Positions 43,717-52,648 of a stretch of DNA of 64,000 bases are shown one piece after another. The stretch's first letter is position 1; the number at the start of each line of letters is the position of its first letter. Below the pieces are notes generated by a model that searched no databases, was not told the origin of the DNA, and worked only from the letters and a program-made list of their open reading frames with translations. A program made the position numbers and the translations under genes. Source of the stretch: Halorhabdus rudnickae (lineage in GTDB: Archaea; Halobacteriota; Halobacteria; Halobacteriales; Haloarculaceae); the NCBI RefSeq assembly GCF_900880625.1, contig NZ_CAAHFB010000001.1, positions 496,001 to 560,000 of the forward strand. Reading direction: 5' to 3'.

Positions 43717-44463
43717 ATGGCCCTCCTATTCGGACTCACCGGCACGCAACTGTTCGGCCTGGCGCTCGGTGTGGTTGGATTGGTCGTTTTGCTCGTCTCC
43801 GTCAGATACGTCTGGCGAGCCACCGCTGTTCTCCGTGCGAAGGACGTCGATTCGATCGATGAACTCGATCAGGGACGGCTCGTTCGCGTCGCCGGGACGA
43901 TCCGCGCCATCGAGAACCCGATCACGGCGCCGTTCTCGGGCGTGGACTGTGCGGCCCTCCGGTACAGTATCGAGGAGCGCCGACTGAGTCTCTATCTCTT
44001 GCCCTGGTTTGTGACGATCCACGAGCGGACGGTGGCCCGCCCGTTCACGTTGCGCACGGCCACAAGTTCAGTCGCCGTCGCCGAAGCGGTCCGGACGGTT
44101 ACGCTCGACAGTGAAGATGTCGCGACGGTCCGAGCGGACGAAGAGCCACCCGAACGCGTCGCGGACTTCCAGCGATCGGTGTCTACGGCCCCTGGCCGGA
44201 CAATCTGGCTCGATCCGCCCGGATTCCTCGCCGGGTTCGCCCGGCTGCTGTCGCTCGGGACGCGTCGGTATCTCGAACAGCGGACCAGTGAAGGTGACGA
44301 GACCACTGTCGTCGGCCGTGTCACGATCGACGGCGTCGATCCGATAGTGGTCTCGGATCGCTCGCCGACCGGTACGCTCGTCCGGATGGCGAAGACATCG
44401 ATCGCGGGCCTACTCATCGGTGTGGTGACACTCGCGCTCGCGATCGTGCTGGTAGTCATCTAA
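43717..44463 (+). CDS. Membrane protein, GIDE-domain-like
   Basis: 248 aa. An N-terminal transmembrane helix (LFGLALGVVGLVVLLVSVRYVW) and a C-terminal one (SIAGLLIGVVTLALAIVLVVI) flank a soluble region with RLVRVAGTIRAIENPITAPF and CAALRYSIEERR, resembling the GIDE domain in archaeal and mitochondrial membrane proteins. No RING or protease motif. Function unknown. Upstream of, and same strand as, menA. Confidence 0.7.
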   Translation: MALLFGLTGTQLFGLALGVVGLVVLLVSVRYVWRATAVLRAKDVDSIDELDQGRLVRVAGTIRAIENPITAPFSGVDCAALRYSIEERRLSLYLLPWFVTIHERTVARPFTLRTATSSVAVAEAVRTVTLDSEDVATVRADEEPPERVADFQRSVSTAPGRTIWLDPPGFLAGFARLLSLGTRRYLEQRTSEGDETTVVGRVTIDGVDPIVVSDRSPTGTLVRMAKTSIAGLLIGVVTLALAIVLVVI

Positions 44464-44508
44464 CGGCCCGACTCCAAACATTAAGGCCGGTCCGGGCCGG
44501 AATACCGC

Positions 44509-45468
44509 ATGATGAGTACGGCAGCGGCAGACGTTTCGAAGACGAAGGCGTGGCTGATGGCCGCTCGCCCGCAGACGCTCCCTGCGGGGTCGGCCCCAGT
44601 GATCGTCGGCGTTGGCCTTGCGATCCACGACGGCGTGTTCACCCCGCTCCCGGCGATCGCGGCGCTGGTCGGCGCACTTTTGATCCAGATCGGGACGAAC
44701 TTCGCCAACGATTACTTCGACGCGATAAAGGGCACCGACGAGCCGGATCGAGAAGGGTTCACGCGCGTGACTGCGGGCGGATTGATCCCTCCTCACCAGG
44801 TCAAGGCTGCCATGGCGGGGACCTACACGCTCGCACTCGTTGTGGGGCTGTACCTCGTGGCCGTCGGGGGCGTCCCGATCCTGGTGGTCGGCCTCTCGAG
44901 CATCCTCGCCGGGTTGCTGTACACCGGCGGTCCGTACCCCTACGGGTACTACGGACTGGGCGACCTGTTCGTGTTCGTCTATTTCGGCGTCGTGGCGGTG
45001 ACAGGAACTTACTACGTCCAGGCCGTCGCGATGCTCGACGTTGGACTCTTTCCCGCCCTGATTCCACCCGGCACGGTCCCGACAGATGCCGTGCTGACAA
45101 GCGTCGCGGCAGCCGGCCTCTCGACGGCAATCCTCGTCGTCAACAATATCCGGGACATAGAAAGCGACCTGGAGGCCGGTAAGCGCACGCTGGCTGTCAT
45201 CCTGGGGTATCGGTGGAGTCGCGTCGAGTACGCGGCGATGGTCGGCGTGGCGTACGTCGTCCCTGTTGGGTTGTGGCTCCTGGCGGACTTCGGTCCGTTC
45301 GTCCTGCTCCCATTGCTGTCGCTTCCGCTGGCGATCTCGGTGACACGCACGGTCGCGACCGAACGGAGTGGTGAGGCGCTGAACCCGGCGCTGGAACGGA
45401 CGGGCAAACTCATGGCGATCCACGCCCTGCTGTTTGCGGTCGGCCTCGCGGTCCCGACGGTGATCTGA
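44509..45468 (+). CDS. menA: 1,4-dihydroxy-2-naphthoate polyprenyltransferase
   Basis: 319-aa UbiA-family membrane enzyme attaching the isoprenoid tail to the naphthoate ring. The first Asp-rich motif is NFANDYFDAIKGTDEPDR and the second NNIRDIESDLEAGK. About eight hydrophobic segments. A TATA-like CATTAAG lies about 28 nt before the ATG. First of menA-menC-menE; its stop overlaps the menC start by one base (TGATG). Confidence 0.93.
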   Translation: MMSTAAADVSKTKAWLMAARPQTLPAGSAPVIVGVGLAIHDGVFTPLPAIAALVGALLIQIGTNFANDYFDAIKGTDEPDREGFTRVTAGGLIPPHQVKAAMAGTYTLALVVGLYLVAVGGVPILVVGLSSILAGLLYTGGPYPYGYYGLGDLFVFVYFGVVAVTGTYYVQAVAMLDVGLFPALIPPGTVPTDAVLTSVAAAGLSTAILVVNNIRDIESDLEAGKRTLAVILGYRWSRVEYAAMVGVAYVVPVGLWLLADFGPFVLLPLLSLPLAISVTRTVATERSGEALNPALERTGKLMAIHALLFAVGLAVPTVI

Positions 45469-46472
45469 TGGAGATCGAACCGTTCTCACTATCACTCTCG
45501 GAGCCCCTCTCGACAGCAGCGGGCGAGATCGACTCCCGCGAGGGGTTTCTGGTGACACTCGAACGCGGAGCGGTGCGGGGTGTCGGCGAGGCCACGCCGC
45601 TGGCTGGCTGGACCGAATCCACCGAGGACTGTGAATCGGCTCTCCGAGACGTGGTGGCAGATGGCGTCGACTCCGCTTGCCCCGACCCCGCAGAGACACC
45701 GGCGGCGTGCCACGCCGTCGAGCTGGCCACCGCAGATCTGGCGGCCCGCGAGGAGGGGGTCCCGCTCGCCCGCTGGCTCACAACGGATCCTGCCGAGTCG
45801 GTTCCGGTGAACGCGACGATCGGCGACGGCGGCGTCGACGCGGCGGTCGAAGCCGCCCGGAAAGCCCTCAAGGACGGGTTCGAGACGCTAAAAGTCAAAG
45901 TCGGTGCCCGCTCGCTCGAAGCGGACCTCGAACGGCTCCGCGCGGTGAGACGTGTCGCCGCCGACGTCACACTCCGCGTCGACGCGAACGGTGCCTGGTC
46001 GCGCCCGGAGGCACAGAGGGCAATCGACAGACTGGCCGACCTGCCAGTCTCGTACGTCGAACAACCCCTCGCGGCGGCGGACCTTGCAGGACACGCTGCT
46101 TTGCGTGGCCGAGGTGTGGGAATCGCTCTCGACGAATCGATCCGCGAACGAGGAGTAGACGCGATCCTGAAGGCTGGCGCGGCGGACACACTCGTTTTGA
46201 AACCGATGGCACTTGGGGGGATCCGTCGGAGCCGGGAGATCGCTGTCCGGGCACGGAAACGAGGCGTCTATCCGATGGTCACGACGACAGTCGATGGCGT
46301 TGTCGCTCGGACGGCGGCGCTCCACCTCGCAGCCAGCCTCGGGATCGACCGGGCCTGCGGGCTGGCGACCGCCGACCGCCTGTCCGCGGACCTCGCGTCC
46401 GATCCGGCACGCGTTCGGGATGGCCGTATGCACTTGCCAGACGAACCGGGAGTCGGTGTCCGGTTCGGGTAA
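45468..46472 (+). CDS. menC: o-succinylbenzoate synthase
   Basis: 334-aa enolase-superfamily enzyme that dehydrates SHCHC to o-succinylbenzoate. Catalytic Lys pair in TLKVKVG, metal ligands in LRVDANGAW, YVEQPL and IALDESI, second-face Lys in LVLKPMAL. Low similarity to bacterial MenC is usual, and NAAAR-like relatives exist, but position between menA and menE supports MenC. Co-translated with menA. Confidence 0.92.
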   Translation: MEIEPFSLSLSEPLSTAAGEIDSREGFLVTLERGAVRGVGEATPLAGWTESTEDCESALRDVVADGVDSACPDPAETPAACHAVELATADLAAREEGVPLARWLTTDPAESVPVNATIGDGGVDAAVEAARKALKDGFETLKVKVGARSLEADLERLRAVRRVAADVTLRVDANGAWSRPEAQRAIDRLADLPVSYVEQPLAAADLAGHAALRGRGVGIALDESIRERGVDAILKAGAADTLVLKPMALGGIRRSREIAVRARKRGVYPMVTTTVDGVVARTAALHLAASLGIDRACGLATADRLSADLASDPARVRDGRMHLPDEPGVGVRFG

Positions 46473-46515
46473 AGTCAGGCCTACAAGGCGATGAGAATCG
46501 GGGAGCCACTCAAGT

Positions 46516-48036
46516 ATGGGCCGGACGGACGGGAGAGCAATGCGTACTCTCGATACCTGGCCCCAGGTCGATCCGCTGACTGCCAGGGCGAGTTCGACGC
46601 CGGATCGGACGGCAGTGATCGAGGCGGCGACAGGGGCCTCCTGGACCTACGAGGAACTGTTCGACGAGGCCGATCAGCTGGCCGACTGCCTCCTGACGGC
46701 CTGTGACACACAGCCTGACCGCCTCGGGATCGCCATGCGGACGGGCATCGACTTCGTCCGGACGACCCACGCCGCCTGGCGACTGGGGGCCACCGTGGTC
46801 CCGCTCGACAGCCGGGAGCCCACCGATCGACTCGAGTCGTTGGCAAAACAGGCCGACCTAGATGCGATCGTCTGTACCGAACGGACGGTCGAATCGATCT
46901 CGTCGATCGAGGGACCATCCCTGCTGTCCGTCGACGGGTCGACGGTTCCGGGCGTGGACGTCGTCCCAGGTGACTGTGAGGGAACCAACCCACGGGCACG
47001 CTACTCCTCGGACACCCACGTGATCATGTTCACCTCGGGGACGACCAGCAACCCAGAGGGAGTTCGACTCACGTTGTCGAACCTCTTCGCCAGCGCGATC
47101 GCCTCGGCGTTCCGGCTCGGCGTCAACCCCGCAGACCGCTGGCTGGTCTCGATCCCGATGGCCCACATGGGCGGGTTCGCCCCGATCGTCCGATCGACAC
47201 TGTACGGAACGGGGCTGGTCTTGCAGTCCGAGTTCGACCCCGAAGCGACCGCCACAGCCATGCGGGAGTACGACGTGACGGGCGTCTCCTTCGTGCCGAC
47301 GATGCTCTCGCGGCTGCTCGAAGCGGGCTGGCAGCCCCCGGCGGCGCTGCGGTTCGTTCTCCTGGGAGGCGCTTCGGCGTCGCAAAGGCTCATCGACCGC
47401 TGTGAGCGAGAGGGCGTTCCGGTGTATCCTACCTACGGCATGACCGAGACGGCCTCGCAGGTCGCCACCGCGACGCCCGACCAGGCGTTCGATAATCCCG
47501 GCACGGTGGGCCAGCCACTCATGTTCACGCAGGTTGCCATCATCGACGATGGCGAGTCAGTCGCCCCGGGAGAGACGGGCGAAATCATCATCGAAGGCCC
47601 GACGGTCACGCCCGGCTATCTCGACGACGAGGAGACGGCGACCGTCTTCGACGAGCGCGGTCTGCATACGGGCGACCTCGGCTACCGTGACGAAGACGGC
47701 CGGCTGTACGTCGTCGGACGGCTCGACGACCTGATCGTCACCGGCGGCGAAAACGTCGACCCCGAGGAGATCGTCGCGGTGATCGAATCGAGGGCAGATA
47801 TCGTTGAGGCAGCCGTTGTCGGCATCCCCGACGATGAGTGGGGCGAGCGCGTCGCCGCACTCGTCGTCCCGGACGAAGACGATGCCCCGACGCCCGATGA
47901 TATCGAGGAGACCTGTCGGGGCAAACTGGCACCCTACGAGGTACCGAAATCGATCGCCATCGCTGACGCGATCCCACGGACGGTCTCGGGAACGATCGAC
48001 CGGACAGCCGTCGTCGAGAAAATCCAGCAGGACTGA
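46516..48036 (+). CDS. menE: o-succinylbenzoate-CoA ligase
   Basis: 506-aa ANL-superfamily adenylating enzyme forming OSB-CoA. P-loop MFTSGTTSNPEGV, adenine motif YPTYGMTETAS, hinge TGDLGYRDEDGRLYVVGR and the catalytic C-terminal Lys in RTVSGTIDR. An internal ATG at 46540 (residue 9) with GGGAG just upstream is an alternative start. Follows menC by 43 bp, completing a men operon. Confidence 0.93.
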   Translation: MGRTDGRAMRTLDTWPQVDPLTARASSTPDRTAVIEAATGASWTYEELFDEADQLADCLLTACDTQPDRLGIAMRTGIDFVRTTHAAWRLGATVVPLDSREPTDRLESLAKQADLDAIVCTERTVESISSIEGPSLLSVDGSTVPGVDVVPGDCEGTNPRARYSSDTHVIMFTSGTTSNPEGVRLTLSNLFASAIASAFRLGVNPADRWLVSIPMAHMGGFAPIVRSTLYGTGLVLQSEFDPEATATAMREYDVTGVSFVPTMLSRLLEAGWQPPAALRFVLLGGASASQRLIDRCEREGVPVYPTYGMTETASQVATATPDQAFDNPGTVGQPLMFTQVAIIDDGESVAPGETGEIIIEGPTVTPGYLDDEETATVFDERGLHTGDLGYRDEDGRLYVVGRLDDLIVTGGENVDPEEIVAVIESRADIVEAAVVGIPDDEWGERVAALVVPDEDDAPTPDDIEETCRGKLAPYEVPKSIAIADAIPRTVSGTIDRTAVVEKIQQD

Positions 48037-48201
48037 CCCGTACGGAGGCGGTGATTGCATCGCGCAGTGAATCTCTCCGAGTTAGGGCCGGTCGTGGTGC
48101 CTCCGGTTCGTCCGCAGCAGGGTGGGAACGCAGTCCGACAGCCGCGGACGACGGACGACCGCCGGGTGGACGACAGAACCCCGTGCGTTCTGGTCGCCGG
48201 G

Positions 48202-48207
48202 TTTAAT
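48202..48207 (+). promoter_or_regulatory. TATA box of the NRDE gene
   Basis: TTTAAT, 25-30 nt before the GTG at 48232, supporting that start. Confidence 0.6.
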
Positions 48208-48231
48208 CCGATCAGTCCCCTATCTCGGGGC

Positions 48232-48972
48232 GTGTGTACGCTCGTCTTCGCCTGGCGGGTTTTCGACGAGATGCCGGTCGCCGTGGCCGCCAACCGCGAC
48301 GAGGTGACCGATCGGCCGTCCGAAGCGCCGAGTGTCTGGGATACCGATCCGGCCATCCTCGCCCCACGCGACAGCTCGGCCGGCGGCACCTGGATCGGGT
48401 ACAACGAGTACGGCGTCTGTGCCGCGATCACGAATCGCTGGCTCGATGAACCGCCCGCAGCCGATCGCTCGCGTGGATTGCTCGTCCGGGGCGCACTCGG
48501 CTCTGAAACGGCCGAGGACGCCGCGCGACTGGTCGAACGTGCGGTCGAGGCCGACAGTTACGACGGGTTCAATCTCGTCGTCGCCGACGAGAACGCCGCG
48601 ATCTATCTCGAATGGGACGGGTCGCTGACCGTCCGGAACGTCGACCCCAGCGTGCACGTCGTCGTCAACGTCGGGGCTGACGGCCGCTATCGGATCCCAG
48701 CGTTCCGGGCCGAAGCAGGTCGCCAACAGGCCGAAAACGCCGACACACTTCGGACTGCGCTCCAGCCGGAACCCGGTGAGTCCGGGGACGCGTGGCTCGA
48801 TCGCGCGGGTGAGTTCATCGCCGATCACGAGTACGGCGTTTGCATCCACGGGGACGGGTTCGGGACGCGTTCGTCGTCGTTGCTGGCGCTGAGTGAGGAC
48901 GATCGCGAGTACTGGTATGCGGACGGGCCGCCCTGTGAGACCGAGTACGAGCGCCTCGAAGGTCAGGTTTAA
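48232..48972 (+). CDS. NRDE/TANGO2 family protein
   Basis: 246 aa starting at GTG 48232, which gives M-CTLVFAWRV. The NRDE family begins with Met-Cys, where Cys2 is the likely N-terminal nucleophile; the name motif is present as VAVAANRDEVTDRP. Other family segments: LAPRDSSAGGTWIGYNEYG and ICAAITNRW-like VCAAITNRW. In eukaryotes TANGO2 relates to lipid or heme handling; the archaeal role is unknown. A longer frame to 48055 is rejected because it buries Cys2 and the TATA box. Stop codon lies inside the next gene's TATA box. Confidence 0.87.
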   Translation: MCTLVFAWRVFDEMPVAVAANRDEVTDRPSEAPSVWDTDPAILAPRDSSAGGTWIGYNEYGVCAAITNRWLDEPPAADRSRGLLVRGALGSETAEDAARLVERAVEADSYDGFNLVVADENAAIYLEWDGSLTVRNVDPSVHVVVNVGADGRYRIPAFRAEAGRQQAENADTLRTALQPEPGESGDAWLDRAGEFIADHEYGVCIHGDGFGTRSSSLLALSEDDREYWYADGPPCETEYERLEGQV

Positions 48973-48973
48973 G
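48967..48973 (+). promoter_or_regulatory. TATA box overlapping the NRDE stop codon
   Basis: GTTTAAG includes the TAA stop (48970-48972) and lies 25-31 nt before ATG 48998. Confidence 0.6.
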
Positions 48974-48997
48974 CGGCGACCTGCCTCACACGTGTAC

Positions 48998-49348
48998 ATG
49001 AGCAGCGCCGACGCCGAGACGGACCTCTCGGAAGACGAACGGCGGGGACTGGAACTCATCAGGGAGACCGGCGGGATCCACCAGAGTGACTTCTGGAAGG
49101 AGTTGGACGTCAGTTCCCGCAAGGGGAGCCGGATCGTCGACTCACTGGCCGAACAGGAACTGATCGACCGCGAGGAAACTGTCTACGACGGGCACAACAC
49201 GTACTACCTGACGCCAACGGCCAAGGAACTCGAGTTCTCTCTTTTGATGGCCGGTGACATGCTCTCACCGTTCGTCGGCGACGAGGAAGTCGATCCCCGG
49301 AGCGACCAGTTCACCCAGTGGCTCATGAACCTCGCTTACGAGGAGTGA
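48998..49348 (+). CDS. MarR-like winged-helix transcriptional regulator
   Basis: 116 aa. Winged helix about 14-80 (GGIHQSDFWKELDVSSRKGSR as HTH, LIDREETVYDGHNTYYLTP as strand 3 and wing). The C-terminal part is a single helix. The regulated gene is unknown. Leaderless from a TATA box embedded in the upstream gene's stop. In-frame sequence upstream of 48998 belongs to NRDE. Confidence 0.8.
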   Translation: MSSADAETDLSEDERRGLELIRETGGIHQSDFWKELDVSSRKGSRIVDSLAEQELIDREETVYDGHNTYYLTPTAKELEFSLLMAGDMLSPFVGDEEVDPRSDQFTQWLMNLAYEE

Positions 49349-49382
49349 CGTGGTGAGGCGGGACGCCCGTTCTCTCGTCGTC

Positions 49383-50579
49383 TCACTCACAGGCGACTGA
49401 TCGGGCGATCTCGATCAACTGTTCGGCCGAAACACCCGTCCCGGCGACCGAATACCGGGCTCCATCACAGACCCATGAGATCCGTAGCTCCGTCCCCAGA
49501 TTCCGGAGCGCCGCCTCCTGATCGCCGAGATTCACTGGCTGGCCCTCGGTCGTCGGTTCGTACCACGTCAGATTGCTTTTCGAAATCGTCACTCGTGCGG
49601 TCGCATTGGCATATTGAAGACCGAGACTCCGGACACGGTGCCCGACAGTCCAGGTCGCATCGACTAGCCTGAACGAATCGGCCAGCGACGGGTCCGGCAG
49701 CGAGAACGAGCTCGCCGCCTGCAGGCCGGCTCGGTCGGCGAAGTGCAGCTGTCTCGGTCGCTCGGTTGTCGTTAGGGCAACGCCAGCGGGCGGATCGAAC
49801 CGGAACTGCCCGTGATCGATCTCGGAGTCGAACGATACGGTCTCGTAGCCGACGGTGATCGAGACGTTCCGGTCGCCACGCCGGTAGTCGGTGACTCGCT
49901 TGAGTGGAACGTACCACTCCTGATCCAGCCAGAGTGTTTGGGAGAACCCCGAGACAAACGCAGTCGTGTTCGCGTTCGAGCTGAGTTCGAACACGTAGGT
50001 CGAGCGATTGGCCACGGTTGCTGTCCCCTCGTAACTCACGGTCAACGATCCCGCGACACCCGCTGTCGATGCGGCCTGTCCGCCTTCTGAAGGGACGACG
50101 GGCAGGGGACTGATCTCGCTACTACGGGCCGGTTCGTCTGCGGAGCGACGATTGAGGGTCGTGAGCAGCCGCTCGATCCGGCTCGGGCTATCCGCCGTGG
50201 CGGAGCCGTTCAGGTTGATCTGGACCACCCGTCCGTCCGCACTGTCGTACAGCCACAGCGTCCGCCCGTCTGAGACTTTCAACACGGAGTCACTGGCCGT
50301 CCCGCCAACATCCTCGATCCGATATTTCCCTTTCCCCGGACGACGCCAGACTTGCTCGACGGTCCTGACAGTCTCCTCGTCCCGTTCGATGGTCGTCTCC
50401 CTAAGGCCAGTCATCACACCCATCGAGGCTTGTATATCGGCGATATCCGTTTCGAACGTCGGCGAGGCCTCAGGCGCATCGACGGTCTCCCAGACGCCAA
50501 CGGCAGCAGTACTGGCGACCAACAAGGTGACGATGGCGAGAATCCAGGCCCAGCGTGATCGGAACGGATCGGACGCCAT
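49383..50579 (-). CDS. LolA-like outer-lipoprotein-sorting-fold protein, membrane-anchored
   Basis: 398 aa. N-terminal signal anchor (WILAIVTLLVASTAAVGVW), then a large extracellular region with LolA-like repeats: TVEQVWRRPGKGKYRI, DGRTLWLYDSADGRVVQINL, LDQEWYVPLKRVTDY. LolA folds carry lipids or hydrophobic ligands; archaea have no outer membrane, so here it likely binds lipid or acts in the cell envelope (inference). Many N-glycosylation sequons. Single gene. Confidence 0.78.
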   Translation of the reverse strand: MASDPFRSRWAWILAIVTLLVASTAAVGVWETVDAPEASPTFETDIADIQASMGVMTGLRETTIERDEETVRTVEQVWRRPGKGKYRIEDVGGTASDSVLKVSDGRTLWLYDSADGRVVQINLNGSATADSPSRIERLLTTLNRRSADEPARSSEISPLPVVPSEGGQAASTAGVAGSLTVSYEGTATVANRSTYVFELSSNANTTAFVSGFSQTLWLDQEWYVPLKRVTDYRRGDRNVSITVGYETVSFDSEIDHGQFRFDPPAGVALTTTERPRQLHFADRAGLQAASSFSLPDPSLADSFRLVDATWTVGHRVRSLGLQYANATARVTISKSNLTWYEPTTEGQPVNLGDQEAALRNLGTELRISWVCDGARYSVAGTGVSAEQLIEIARSVACE

Positions 50580-50634
50580 CGGTTATCTCGGGAAAACGCT
50601 GACGTCGTGAAAGACGTTTCGGTTGTTTGACTAT

Positions 50635-51036
50635 CTATTCTTCGAGCGCGTCGGCGATCCGCTCGAGTTCGCGCCGGACGTCGTGGACCTCGTCCCGTAG
50701 CTTCCGCATCTCACGGGTAAGTTCCTCGTTGCCGCCGTCGCTGTCGCCCTCTTCCGGTCCCATCTGCCCAGGACCGCGACCACCGGGTCCACCGGGGCCG
50801 CCGCCCATCATGCCGCTCATCATCTGGGCGAAGGGATTGCCACCACCCATACCGGGTCCACCGGGGCCGCCGCCCATCGCTTCTTCCATACGCTCGCGGC
50901 GGTCCTCCATATCCATGTCCTCGCCCTCCTCGGAGCGCTCCTGTCGGATCTCCTCGACGCGCTCCCGGAATGACTGCTCGTCGTCTCCGTCCGCTCCTTC
51001 GGCGTCGTTCGCCTCGTTGGGGTCTTCGTCCGTCAT
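50635..51036 (-). CDS. Gly/Met/Pro-rich coiled-coil protein
   Basis: 133 aa. Acidic N terminus with a charged helix (RERVEEIRQERSEEGEDMDM), a low-complexity centre (GGGPGGPGMGGGNPF...GGPGGRGPG), and a C-terminal coiled coil (TREMRKLRDEVHDVRRELER). The two GGGPGGPG copies are a short duplication. No catalytic motif, so a scaffold or oligomerising role is likely. Not recognised. Confidence 0.75.
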   Translation of the reverse strand: MTDEDPNEANDAEGADGDDEQSFRERVEEIRQERSEEGEDMDMEDRRERMEEAMGGGPGGPGMGGGNPFAQMMSGMMGGGPGGPGGRGPGQMGPEEGDSDGGNEELTREMRKLRDEVHDVRRELERIADALEE

Positions 51037-51082
51037 ACGCCGGGATTCGGCGTGCCGCCGGAAAAGGATTGCCGTCCTGGCT

Positions 51083-51838
51083 TCATCCGAACGACCCAAG
51101 ACTCGCCTGGAGGGTCCGTCCGGTCGTCCCTGGGGCGATTTCGTGGCCCACCAGGTTACGGAGATCGACGCCGTAGGTCGATCCGTTGTGATCGAGGACG
51201 AGAAGTCGACCTTTGCTCCCACGGACCGACCCCGACAGTAGGGTCTCAGCCACCGGCCGCTCGGAGAGTTCGATCCCGTGATCGAACGTGAATCGCTCCA
51301 ATTCCTCGAAGTCGGCCAGCAGCCGTTCCCAGACCGTCTCGTCGACCGACTGATGGATACCTGCCAGCTTGTGATCGACCCGAACGCTGTCGCCCACCGA
51401 CTCGGCGATGTCGGTCTCGATCTGCCGGGCGATGCGGCCGTTCTCGACCGTCCGGATGTGGGCGGCCCTGTCGGCACCTTGCTCGCGGAGGCGCGTCTCC
51501 AGTCGCCACGACCGGGTGACGCCGACCTTGAAGTGATCGGGCGCGAAGGCTGCCAGATAGATGGCGTGCTCCTCCCGACAACTCTCCAGCGGGAGGTCAC
51601 AGTCCCCCCGACACCGGGCACAGGGCCAGCGGTCGGTGTGCTGGGGACAATAGGGGGCAGTCGTGCGGTCACAGGCGACGTGGCGACCGTCCGAGACCGT
51701 GCCGGCACAGTGTCGCTCCTCCAGTGTATAGGCGACGTCTCGTCCCGGCTCCAGTGACTCCCGACGAACGGTGCCGTCCTCGGCGATGACCAGTTCCGCC
51801 GGTCCCTCGACGGCGCTGCGGTACCCGACGATCTGCAC
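51083..51838 (-). CDS. DUF2797 family zinc-binding protein
   Basis: 251 aa from GTG 51838 (QIVGYRSAVEGPAELVI). DUF2797 core with a Cys/His-rich zinc site (CPQHTDRWPCARCRGDCDLP) and a conserved segment FKVGVTRSWRLETRLREQGA resembling GIY-YIG nuclease strands. Nuclease activity is not established. Longer in-frame extension (to 52003) overlaps the divergent lipoprotein gene and is rejected. Confidence 0.82.
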   Translation of the reverse strand: MQIVGYRSAVEGPAELVIAEDGTVRRESLEPGRDVAYTLEERHCAGTVSDGRHVACDRTTAPYCPQHTDRWPCARCRGDCDLPLESCREEHAIYLAAFAPDHFKVGVTRSWRLETRLREQGADRAAHIRTVENGRIARQIETDIAESVGDSVRVDHKLAGIHQSVDETVWERLLADFEELERFTFDHGIELSERPVAETLLSGSVRGSKGRLLVLDHNGSTYGVDLRNLVGHEIAPGTTGRTLQASLGSFG

Positions 51839-51954
51839 GGCCGGGCCTAGCGGAGTGGAGCGTATAGAACTGCCGGGACGCCAGGGAGTGGCTGCTGGTT
51901 TTGCCGACGGCGACGACGAACGACATAAGAGGGGCAAGCTACAATCGCTCGTCA

Positions 51955-52644
51955 ATGACTCGGAAGATGACGCGCCGTGGGGCGCTCGTGGCGGGTACAG
52001 CACTGCTCGCCGGCTGTCTTGAGGGCGGCGAGAGCACGACCGTCAAACTGCCCGATGGTGCTGTCGCCAATGCGCCGATCCCGGGAGACCCGGCAACCTA
52101 CGAGTACGAGACGATGGGCAGCGGGGACGCTCCCCTGACCGCGACATATGTCGCAAACTGGAAATGTCCACACTGTGCGGACTTCTCGTCGGGATTCCTG
52201 GGAACGCTCGTCGAGGAGTACGTCCAACCCGGCGACCTTGCCATCCAGCTCCGTGCACTTGCCTACACGAACAACGGACCCTGGATGGGAGAGGACGCCC
52301 CGCGAGCGGCCGAAGCCGGTCTAGCAGTCTGGCATACCGACCCGGAAGCCTACTGGGCATATCACGAGCACGTCATGGAGAACCAGGGTGATCCGGGCGA
52401 GACGTGGGCGACGACCGACCGCCTCGTCGGGTTCGCTGAGGACGTCGGTGTCAGCGATGTCGACGCCGTCCGGACGGCCATCGAAGACGGGACCTACAAC
52501 GACGCGGTGCGCGAAACGGCGACAGCGGTATCCCAGATGGGTGTCACGTCGACGCCCACCCTCGTCATCGACGGACAGGTCGTCAGCGCCCTCGATGAGT
52601 CTGCCGTCCGGAGTACGCTGGATGATACCCTCTCGAACAGCTAG
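51955..52644 (+). CDS. DsbA-family thiol-disulfide oxidoreductase, Tat lipoprotein
   Basis: 229 aa from ATG 51955. Twin-arginine signal with lipobox: RRGALVAGTALLAGC, so exported folded and lipid-anchored. DsbA-like fold with active site WKCPHCADF and cis-Pro region VTSTPTLVIDG. Similar to haloarchaeal thioredoxin-like exported proteins that form or isomerise disulfides outside the membrane. TATA-like CATAAGA about 28 nt upstream. Confidence 0.9.
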   Translation: MTRKMTRRGALVAGTALLAGCLEGGESTTVKLPDGAVANAPIPGDPATYEYETMGSGDAPLTATYVANWKCPHCADFSSGFLGTLVEEYVQPGDLAIQLRALAYTNNGPWMGEDAPRAAEAGLAVWHTDPEAYWAYHEHVMENQGDPGETWATTDRLVGFAEDVGVSDVDAVRTAIEDGTYNDAVRETATAVSQMGVTSTPTLVIDGQVVSALDESAVRSTLDDTLSNS

Positions 52645-52648
52645 GCCG

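Noticed and set aside
44410-45699. 429-codon minus-strand frame opposite menA
   Set aside because: Arg/His/Gln-rich and unlike a protein; menA has intact Asp-rich motifs.
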